Shown: positions 23,702 through 29,924 of the stretch, piece after piece
Position numbering within the stretch: position 1 is the first letter of the stretch
Layout of the letters: each line of letters begins with the position of its first letter
Source of the DNA: Oscillatoriales cyanobacterium PMM_0008
GTDB lineage: Bacteria > Cyanobacteriota > Cyanobacteriia > Cyanobacteriales > Aerosakkonemataceae
Assembly (NCBI GenBank): GCA_949128025.1
Contig: CASBRD010000156.1
Span: forward strand, 1-40,017
DNA length: 40,017 nt
Reading direction: 5' to 3'
The notes under the pieces: generated by a model
Seen by the model: only the letters and a program-made list of their open reading frames with translations
What the model was told of the DNA's origin: nothing
The model's database searches: none
Program-made: the position numbers and the translations under genes

Positions 23702-24082
23702 ATGCTCAACGACCTTTTTCCCTTTATGTTTGCGCTGGATGCTACTGCACTGGCTGGTTCTGGTTTGTGGTCGCTAGCTTTGTATCTGGGTTTCTCGCCG
23801 GTCAGCGAGTGGGTGATGGAGCAATTGAGGCGTTGGTTTAATTTTGCTGAGCGATCGCTCTATACTTCTGAAGCGGAATTTGAAAAAACCCGTCGGGCTA
23901 GAGAGTCCCAAAACGCTTTTTACGCATCTATCTTTAGTATTATCCCTTTTTTAGTGGCAGGCAGTTTGTGCGACTGGGGCGTGGAGTTGACTCTGGGACG
24001 CAGTTGGGCTATTAGCTTTGGTATGTTAGCCTGCATTGGTTGCGGTATCTATGAGTTGGGGCGTCGGGATGGGCAACAATGA
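23702..24082 (+). CDS. Small membrane protein, cyanobacterial hypothetical
   Basis: The 126-residue product begins MLNDLFPFMFALDATALAGS. It has three hydrophobic segments, at about 12-30, 72-90 and 98-117. A charged central part lies between the first two (FNFAERSLYTSEAEFEKTRR). I do not recognise a named family. It lies 168 bases after vipp1 on the same strand and 161 bases before the Lgt-like gene, with repeat DNA in the second gap. Orientation and spacing allow but do not prove cotranscription with vipp1. Confidence 0.65.
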   Translation: MLNDLFPFMFALDATALAGSGLWSLALYLGFSPVSEWVMEQLRRWFNFAERSLYTSEAEFEKTRRARESQNAFYASIFSIIPFLVAGSLCDWGVELTLGRSWAISFGMLACIGCGIYELGRRDGQQ

Positions 24083-24094
24083 AGGGGCTAGAAA

Positions 24095-24242
24095 AGTCAA
24101 AAGTCACTCATTCAAAAGTCAAAAAGGGGAGTGGAGGAGAGAATGACAACTGACAACTGACAACTGACAACTGACTAATTTTCTTTTGATTTTTCTTACC
24201 CAATTCCCCAATCTAAAATCCAAAATCTAAAATCTAAAATTG
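24095..24242. repeat. Tandem heptamer repeats before the Lgt-like gene
   Basis: AAAAGTC-type units, then five TGACAAC units (about 24143-24175), then AATCTAAA/AATCCAAA units (24210-24240) that end at the ATG. No clear Shine-Dalgarno sequence remains in front of the ATG at 24244. Confidence 0.75.
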
Positions 24243-24243
24243 A

Positions 24244-25002
24244 ATGAGTTTTCCTGTTTATTTCTGGCTTGGTTCTTGGCGGATTCATCCTCATATTTTA
24301 TTTGAGTCGTTGGCTTATGCGATCGCGTTTCGACTTGTTCTGCGTAATGTTCGCAAAGATACTATTTCTTCCCCGCAACGCAGTTCTGTGATAGTCGGTG
24401 GGATGGTTGGGGCTTTGGTGGGTGCTAAGGTGCTGGTTTTGCTACAGCATATTGATGTAGTTTGGCAGAGTGGGGAAAATTTTCTTTTAGTTTTATTGCA
24501 GGGGAAAACTGTTGTCGGTGCAATGCTGGGGGGATTGATTGGGGTTGAGTTGACGAAAAAGTGGATCGGGGTAAGGCGATCGACTGGCGATGCTTTTGTC
24601 TATCCTTTGATTGTGGGGACTGCTGTGGGACGGATTGGCTGTTTTTTGACGGGGTTGAGCGATCGCACTTACGGTATTGCCACTAGCTTACCTTGGGGTG
24701 TCGATTTTGGCGATCGCATCCCTCGCCATCCCACTCAGTTGTATGAGGTTATATTTTTGTTGATTTTGATGATATTTTTACGCATCCGCAGTCGCTACTC
24801 TCGCCAAGAAGGGGATTTATTTAAGTTTTACGCGATCGCTTATTTAGGTTTTCGCTTGTCGATCGACTTCCTTAAGCCAGATTTTCACCCATTTTTGGGG
24901 CTAACTGCCATTCAGGTTGCTTGTTTGCTGGGACTTTTGTATTATTGCCGCAGTATTCCCCAGATGTTTGCTTTCACTCCACTTTCATGTAGGGTGCGTT
25001 AG
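24244..25002 (+). CDS. Lgt-like membrane protein (prolipoprotein diacylglyceryl transferase family, atypical)
   Basis: The 252-residue product has about seven membrane segments and the layout of Lgt, the enzyme that moves diacylglyceryl from phosphatidylglycerol to lipoprotein Cys. Recognisable blocks are VGRIGCFLTG (128-137; Lgt usually GRIGNFING), RHPTQLYEV (161-169; Lgt RHPSQLYE) and YLGFRLSIDFLKPD near the C-terminus (Lgt YGxxRFxxExxR.PD). By visual alignment the Asn of GRIGN is Cys133, and the His of the usual HGG motif is Leu95 in AMLGGLIG. Both are considered important in E. coli Lgt, so this is probably not the housekeeping enzyme. The gene lies upstream of a radical SAM gene. The last residues are encoded by a palindromic repeat. 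Confidence 0.82.
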   Translation: MSFPVYFWLGSWRIHPHILFESLAYAIAFRLVLRNVRKDTISSPQRSSVIVGGMVGALVGAKVLVLLQHIDVVWQSGENFLLVLLQGKTVVGAMLGGLIGVELTKKWIGVRRSTGDAFVYPLIVGTAVGRIGCFLTGLSDRTYGIATSLPWGVDFGDRIPRHPTQLYEVIFLLILMIFLRIRSRYSRQEGDLFKFYAIAYLGFRLSIDFLKPDFHPFLGLTAIQVACLLGLLYYCRSIPQMFAFTPLSCRVR

Positions 25003-25020
25003 CTATCTTCGTAACGCACC
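24993..25020. repeat. Small palindromic repeat overlapping the Lgt-like stop codon
   Basis: GGTGCGTTA (24993-25001) and TAACGCACC (25012-25020) form a 9-bp inverted repeat. The gene's TAG at 25000-25002 is part of it. TAGGGTGCGT-type palindromes also occur at 32676-32740, so this is likely a small dispersed element. Confidence 0.6.
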
Positions 25021-25136
25021 AGATGTCTCGGATTCTCTGAAAATTGCTGTAAAATCGCATTTAAAAAGGGGATGGGGAAGTACTGGACAGGGAAGCCTGT
25101 TTGATGTATGCTTATATAATAGAAATCTGTCCCAAA

Positions 25137-25561
25137 TAAATATTGCAAGCTAGTTCTTCCTTATCAAGATTACTATAACATAAAAAATTAGTGTCGTCAA
25201 GGAGATAGAAAAAAATGTGTGGGTGATTTGAAGAGGAAGAAGAAGAGGTTTGGAACTACAGATGAAGATGTGGATTTTTGGAAGATAAATATAGATGGTG
25301 GTGAAAGTACGATCGGGCCTGGTTGCCTAGAAATCTGATTTTTGAGAGGGGCTGTAAACGAGATTCAGGTTGCTAGGTAAGATAGAGAAATTGGAAAAAT
25401 CTAAATATTGTAGTTCTTCCTTATCAACATAACGATAACACATAAATTTAGTGGCGTCAAGGGTATAGAAAAAAAATGCGTGGGTGATTTGAAGAGGAAG
25501 AGGTTTGGAACTACAGATGAAGATGTGGATTTTTGGAAGATAAATATAGATGGTGGTGATG
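25137..25561 (+). repeat. Tandem duplication of a ~155-bp segment, offset 260 bp
   Basis: Copy 1 starts at TAGTTCTTCCTTATCAAGAT (25151), copy 2 at TAGTTCTTCCTTATCAACAT (25411). They stay highly similar to AAATATAGATGGTGGTGA (about 25309 and 25558). Both include a leader and the first codons of a small gene. Copy 2 is shorter by one AAGAAG pair inside the coding part. The shared TAAATATTG just before each copy suggests the duplication began at about 25137. Confidence 0.85.
25219..25336 (+). pseudogene. Truncated first copy of the small gene
   Basis: From GTG 25219 the frame reads VGDLKRKKKRFGTTDEDVDF and then WKINIDGGE, the same as the copy at 25480. It then leaves similarity and stops at TGA after TIGPGCLEI. 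It lacks the hydrophobic C-terminal half of the downstream copy. It is best seen as a partial duplicate, not a functional gene. An upstream ATG (25215) opens only a three-residue frame. Confidence 0.5.
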
Positions 25562-25691
25562 AAATATTGATGAAATCGTCAAGGCGTTATTCTATATTGC
25601 GATTATCGGCTTGCTGCTGGATGGAGTGCTAGAGTTAGCAGGATATCTGATTTCGGGACAAGTCGCAGAAGATCGAGAATCGGAGATGTAA
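25480..25691 (+). pseudogene. Small membrane-protein gene with a frameshift, ahead of the radical SAM gene
   Basis: GTG 25480 opens VGDLKRKRFGTTDEDVDFWK, then INIDGGDE. Around 25560-25570 the frame must shift to continue as IDEIVKALFYIAIIGLLLDG, VLELAGYLISG and a C-terminal VAEDRESEM before TAA at 25689-25691. The second half is a clear amphipathic or membrane helix with a charged tail, so both parts look like one former gene of ~70 residues. It ends 15 bases before the radical SAM ATG, an operon-like distance. It may be broken, or the second half may start independently near ATG/TTG codons at 25564-25572. The family is unknown. Confidence 0.5.
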
Positions 25692-25706
25692 ACTTTCGTA
25701 ATTGCT

Positions 25707-27155
25707 ATGCCTACAAGATCTTATCTTTTTTATGCGTTAACGAACAGCGTTTGCTCAAAATGCCTGGTCAAGGTGGAAGCGAAAATCATTTTTCGGGACG
25801 ATCGCGTTTACCTGGTAAAACATTGTAGCACCCACGGACATGAAGAAGTGCTAATTGCGGATGATATCGAATATTATAAACAATCCCTGGGATTCATTAA
25901 ACCTGGGGATATGCCGCTGAAATTCAATACACCGATAAAATATGGATGTCCTTACGACTGCGGACTTTGTCCAGATCACGAACAGCATAGCTGTTTAACC
26001 CTGGTAGAGGTAACGGATCGGTGCAATTTATCCTGCCCAATTTGCTACGCTGATTCTGGAATGGAAGAAATTTCCCAAATTTCCCAACAACCGCGACGCC
26101 ATCGTAGTCTAGCACAAATTGAAATGATGTTGGATGCGATCGTAGAAAATGAGGGAGAACCTCAGATCGTGCAGATTAGTGGGGGGGAACCTACGGTACA
26201 TCCAGAGTTTTTTGAGATTCTGGATCTTGTCAAAAGTAAGCCCATCAAGCATTTGATGATCAATACTAATGGTATCCGCATTGCCAAGGAGAGAAGTTTT
26301 TGCGATCGTCTCAGTCAGTATATGCCGGGAATCGAAGTCTATCTGCAATTTGATAGCTTTCTTGCGGCGGCGCTGAAAGAGTTGCGGGGTGCTGATTTGC
26401 GAGATGTTCGTGAAAAAGCGATCGCACATCTCAACGAGTATAACATCTCCACCACCCTAGTCGTCACCCTGAAAAAAGGATTAAACGACGGGGAAATCGG
26501 CAAAATCATCGACTACGCCTTGAAACAGAAATGCGTGCGCGGTGTCACCTTTCAACCTATCCAAGCAGCGGGACGTTTGGAGGATTTCGATCCCAAGCGA
26601 GATAGATATACGCTGACGGAAGTCCGTCGTTCTATTTTACAACAAAGTCCCCATTTCAAACCAGAAGATATTTTACCTGTGCCTTGCCATCCAGATTGTT
26701 TGGCGATGGCGTATGCGCTGAAAGTGAATGGAAAAGTAATACCGCTGACTGGTTTACTCAATCCAGATGAATTTGTCAAAATCATGCCAAATAGCGTTCT
26801 TTACGAGCAAAATGAAGAACTGAAGCGCAACATCTTTCAGTTATTTTCCACCAGTCATTCCCCCCAATCTTCTGCGATGTCTTTGAAACAACTATTGTGC
26901 TGTTTGCCAATGCTACCAGTTCCCGAAGGAATTACCTACGAGAATGTCTTTCGGGTGATGATTGTGCAATTTCTCGATCCGTATAACTTTGATGTTCGTT
27001 CGGTGAAACGGTCTTGTATTCATATTGTACATCCAGATGGGAGAATTATTCCATTTGATACTTTCAATATGTTTTACCGGGAGGGAAGTGCTGGGTATCA
27101 TTTGGTTTCTGATCGACCAGTAGAAAATAAACGGAGTTTATCTGATGTCTTATAG
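25707..27155 (+). CDS. Radical SAM protein, MJ0619/tetraether-lipid-synthase-like
   Basis: The 482-residue protein has an N-terminal Cys-rich part (Cys16, Cys19, Cys40-x3-His), then KYGCPYDCGLCPDHEQHSC with Cys81/85/88/96. The radical SAM motif CNLSCPIC follows (Cys106/110/113), then YADSG. ISGGEPTVHPEF binds SAM in this superfamily. Later Cys-containing segments (VPCHPDCLAMAY, LLCCLP) may bind further clusters. The overall layout, with CPYDCGLC just before the SAM motif, is that of COG1964-type proteins. These include archaeal MJ0619, annotated as a pterin methylase and later as tetraether lipid synthase (Tes), which joins lipid tails. A lipid substrate here is inferred from that and from the Lgt-like neighbour. 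Confidence 0.82.
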   Translation: MPTRSYLFYALTNSVCSKCLVKVEAKIIFRDDRVYLVKHCSTHGHEEVLIADDIEYYKQSLGFIKPGDMPLKFNTPIKYGCPYDCGLCPDHEQHSCLTLVEVTDRCNLSCPICYADSGMEEISQISQQPRRHRSLAQIEMMLDAIVENEGEPQIVQISGGEPTVHPEFFEILDLVKSKPIKHLMINTNGIRIAKERSFCDRLSQYMPGIEVYLQFDSFLAAALKELRGADLRDVREKAIAHLNEYNISTTLVVTLKKGLNDGEIGKIIDYALKQKCVRGVTFQPIQAAGRLEDFDPKRDRYTLTEVRRSILQQSPHFKPEDILPVPCHPDCLAMAYALKVNGKVIPLTGLLNPDEFVKIMPNSVLYEQNEELKRNIFQLFSTSHSPQSSAMSLKQLLCCLPMLPVPEGITYENVFRVMIVQFLDPYNFDVRSVKRSCIHIVHPDGRIIPFDTFNMFYREGSAGYHLVSDRPVENKRSLSDVL

Positions 27156-27196
27156 TGAGTTTAGTTTAGCTAAAGTCAAATTAGAAAGGATAAATT

Positions 27197-27514
27197 ATGG
27201 CAATACGAAATGAATTTATTGGCATAATCTATGGAATATTATTGTTATTGGGTATGCACGCGATCGCAATAGTAGCCATATTCATTTTAGGCTTTGTGTT
27301 ATTTTCTAATACACCAGGTTACGGTATTTTAGCATTTTGGATATATGCAGCATTTAGTTTTTCCTTAATTCAGTTGTTATATGTAATTCCCGTTGTTGTA
27401 AAGCTAAAACAACGACAAAAATGGGGAATAATGAAAGGTGTGATTATCGGTGCAGTAATTACTGCTTTGGTGAGTGGTGGTTGCTTTTTGATTTACGGTA
27501 GAGGTATTTTCTAG
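27197..27514 (+). CDS. Small membrane protein after the radical SAM gene
   Basis: The 105-residue product begins MAIRNEFIGIIYGILLLLGM. It has three membrane helices at about 8-38, 43-66 and 80-98, separated by a short basic loop (KLKQRQKWG). I recognise no family. It starts 41 bases after the radical SAM gene, preceded by AGAAAGGATAAAT, so it is likely the last gene of that operon; a strong hairpin follows immediately. It could be a partner of the lipid-related enzymes, but that is inference from position alone. Confidence 0.65.
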   Translation: MAIRNEFIGIIYGILLLLGMHAIAIVAIFILGFVLFSNTPGYGILAFWIYAAFSFSLIQLLYVIPVVVKLKQRQKWGIMKGVIIGAVITALVSGGCFLIYGRGIF

Positions 27515-27561
27515 CTGAAGTTTAGACTATCGCACCGCAGGTGCGATAGTCTAAACTTCAG
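27515..27561. terminator. Perfect 21-bp inverted repeat between convergent genes
   Basis: Positions 27515-27535 (CTGAAGTTTAGACTATCGCA then C) are exactly complementary to 27541-27561, with a CGCAG loop. It starts one base after the TAG of the 105-residue membrane protein and ends 4 bases before the NmrA-like gene's stop codon, so it probably serves as terminator for both. There is no T-run; the length suggests an inserted palindromic repeat. Confidence 0.6.
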
Positions 27562-27564
27562 TAC

Positions 27565-28452
27565 TTAGCTGGGGGGTATGAAAGAGGCGATCGCATCTTC
27601 GATAGTAACGCGCCCTTTCAGATGGGTTGTTCCCTCATCCTCAAAGATAATATGTCCCGTGTTGAAACCGCGTAACATCTCGCTCCAACCGACGATAGCA
27701 CCTGGGCTATTACCAAATTGTGCCAGCAAGTGCGCCCAATCCGATTCTGGCACTTCAACAGCCTGTACAGGGCGGCCCAACGCCTGTGCGAATGCCGCTG
27801 CGACATCGTTTGGGCTATAGGACTGCGGGCCTTGAAGTTCGATCGTTCTTATACCGCTCCATGTTTCCAGCAGCGATTCTGCACAAACACGGCCAATATC
27901 CGCCGCTGCAACCATTGGGATCGCACGGTCTAGCGGAGAAAGAAAGCTCGGCATCACACCCTCGCTGGCGGCTACACTTGCCACAGATGCCCAATTCTCC
28001 ATAAAGTAGGCACACCGAACAAAGGTTATCGGCAAATCGATCCCTCGGAAGCGTTGCTCAAATATCCAGGTAGTGCGGATGTTACCAGTTCCCTCTGGAA
28101 GATGGGCCCCTACCGAAGAAAGCACCACAAGTTTGGACAGTCCGGCATTCTGTACCGCTTCTTGCAATGCTGCACCTACGTTTTCGGCTACGGCGAACAT
28201 ATCATCCGCCTGGTAGTCTGGAGGATTGAGAAGATAAGCGCCTTTGGCACCCGAAAATGCCTCGGTCATCGCACCCACATCAGTAACATCGGCGACAGCT
28301 ACCTCTGCACCCCGCTGCGCCCAACTCTCGCCTTTGCTAGCGTTTCTGACTACAACGCGCACAGATGCGCCGTGTTCGATTAAAGTGTTTGCTACTGCTC
28401 CCCCGGTTTGGCCCGTTGCTCCCAGTACGACGTAAATATCTTTTTGGCTCAT
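27565..28452 (-). CDS. NmrA-type NAD(P)-binding protein
   Basis: The 295-residue product is an atypical short-chain dehydrogenase of the NmrA group. YVVLGATGQTGGAVANTLIE (7-26) is the Rossmann motif with the GxxGxxG pattern. VRVVVRNASKG holds the basic residues that favour NADP(H). LSKLVVLSSVGAH is the fourth strand, and the catalytic Tyr-x3-Lys of classical dehydrogenases is not apparent. Later parts (LPITFVRCAYFMENW, IPMVAAADIGRV) are typical. Members act as redox sensors or as quinone or isoflavone-type reductases, and the substrate cannot be told here. It is alone on the minus strand, 95 bases downstream of the LpxB-like gene. Confidence 0.85.
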   Translation of the reverse strand: MSQKDIYVVLGATGQTGGAVANTLIEHGASVRVVVRNASKGESWAQRGAEVAVADVTDVGAMTEAFSGAKGAYLLNPPDYQADDMFAVAENVGAALQEAVQNAGLSKLVVLSSVGAHLPEGTGNIRTTWIFEQRFRGIDLPITFVRCAYFMENWASVASVAASEGVMPSFLSPLDRAIPMVAAADIGRVCAESLLETWSGIRTIELQGPQSYSPNDVAAAFAQALGRPVQAVEVPESDWAHLLAQFGNSPGAIVGWSEMLRGFNTGHIIFEDEGTTHLKGRVTIEDAIASFIPPS

Positions 28453-28547
28453 GTTTTTTTCCGAGTTAATAGAATATCGGTTACAAAATTTCGATCGAAC
28501 TGCTCGTAGCAGTTAAATTCGCTCACTTCACGTTATTATTCCACGTT

Positions 28548-29819
28548 TTAGCCATCTAAATCCTCAAATTTGCAAATTTCTTCTTGTACTAAATGAGCTA
28601 GTTTTTGTGCTGCACCTGCTTCACCGCGAACACTGCGGAGGCGATCGCGCATCCGATCCAACTTTTCAGGATTATTCAAAAAATCCATCACCAATTCTAC
28701 CACATCTGAAGGTTGCAATTTACCCACAATTTCTGGTACAATTTCAGCCTTAGCCCAAATATTCGGCCAGGCAAATAAACGCTTCTGTCTCAATACCAAC
28801 CAGTTAATGATTTTAGCAAAAATAGAACCTAATCCCGGTAAATTGGCGAGTAATCCCGGCAAACCATCCCAACTTCGCATTGCATCTAGTTGCTGAGTGG
28901 GAATCAACACAATCATCGGCACTGCTAAAGCGCCCAATTCAGCTGTATTCGCACCAACTGTAGTCAGGCAAATACCACATTGGGATAACAATTGATATGC
29001 GGGGGATTGTGTAAATAATTCTACGTGCAAACCGCTATTTGTTTTAAGAAAAGGAGGTTCTGGATGAGGCGGACTAACCAATTCTGCACTTCCCCATCCC
29101 AGTTGCTCAATGAGGGGATTTTGTTGGGGATCTGCAAAGCGAGCTAATTTTTGGATATCTAAAGTTGGCGCAACGGGAATTACGAAACGAGTTTGGGGAC
29201 GCAATCTGTGGATCTGTTCTGCGATCGCTAATACCAAAGGCAGTCCTTGAAGTAATTTAGCAGGTTTAGATCCTGGCAGCAATCCGATCGATTCGATTTT
29301 AGATTTTAGATTTTGGATTTTATATTGAGGCTCGCTTTGTACATCTGCCATTAAATCGCCGACGACGGTAAATTTATGAGCGTATTTCTGATGGGTATTG
29401 GCAACAATTTCAGGTTTCATCACCCCAAATCTGTCAATCCAATTGTGCCAACGTGCTTGCCATTCTGCGTAGACAATGGTACGATAGTTTAAACGTTTGC
29501 CAATTAGGACGGTGAAAAATTGATCGCCGCCTAAAAAGAGAACCGCACCTTTTTGTCGCCAGTCCCAATTTGCGGCAGTCTTACCCCACAGCAAAAACCG
29601 AAAGAAATGTTCTGGCCCTTGAACGCGATCGACTTCTGGATAGCTTTGGGCAATTTCCACCTCTTTGCCACTGGCGTTGGGACAGGGGGATAGCACGATC
29701 GAAATGCGTAAGAGAGTGCGATCGTCTCCTAATTGTTGACGAAGCGATCGCACTACAGGACGCACCCAAGTTGCCAACTCCCCTGGCCCATTGGAGAGAA
29801 TCAGGATATCAGCGTTCAT
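28548..29819 (-). CDS. Lipid-A-disaccharide synthase-related glycosyltransferase
   Basis: The 423-residue product begins MNADILILSNGPGELATWVR, and has GAVLFLGGDQFFTVLIGKRL, VVGDLMADV and a late TVGANTAELGALAVPMIVLI. This is the LpxB-like GT-B fold of a cyanobacterial protein group separate from canonical LpxB. LpxB joins two acylated glucosamine units in lipid A synthesis; whether this paralogue uses the same substrates is unknown. At about residues 164-176 the sequence YKIQNLKSKIESI is encoded by an intergenic-type heptamer repeat (29295-29328), which therefore sits in frame inside the gene. The product is otherwise complete. The gene is followed by an NmrA-type gene. Confidence 0.8.
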   Translation of the reverse strand: MNADILILSNGPGELATWVRPVVRSLRQQLGDDRTLLRISIVLSPCPNASGKEVEIAQSYPEVDRVQGPEHFFRFLLWGKTAANWDWRQKGAVLFLGGDQFFTVLIGKRLNYRTIVYAEWQARWHNWIDRFGVMKPEIVANTHQKYAHKFTVVGDLMADVQSEPQYKIQNLKSKIESIGLLPGSKPAKLLQGLPLVLAIAEQIHRLRPQTRFVIPVAPTLDIQKLARFADPQQNPLIEQLGWGSAELVSPPHPEPPFLKTNSGLHVELFTQSPAYQLLSQCGICLTTVGANTAELGALAVPMIVLIPTQQLDAMRSWDGLPGLLANLPGLGSIFAKIINWLVLRQKRLFAWPNIWAKAEIVPEIVGKLQPSDVVELVMDFLNNPEKLDRMRDRLRSVRGEAGAAQKLAHLVQEEICKFEDLDG

Positions 29820-29822
29820 AGT

Positions 29823-29905
29823 TTATGCTTCGTAGTTCATCATTCATAGTAATCAACAACGAACTATCAACGACGAACACTAAACAATCAACACTGAAAA
29901 GTCAA
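29823..29905. repeat. Degenerate short repeats between the LpxB-like gene and the large repeat protein
   Basis: CATCATTCATAG and AACAACGAACTATCAACGAC-type units form a degenerate 7-10 bp repeat tract, like other intergenic tracts in the window. Confidence 0.55.
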
Positions 29906-29924
29906 TGCTTGCAGTATAGAGTTT

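Noticed and set aside
24244-25002. Calling the gene the housekeeping lgt
   Set aside because: Two residues usually needed by Lgt (the Asn of GRIGN and the His of the HGG motif) appear to be replaced by Cys and Leu.
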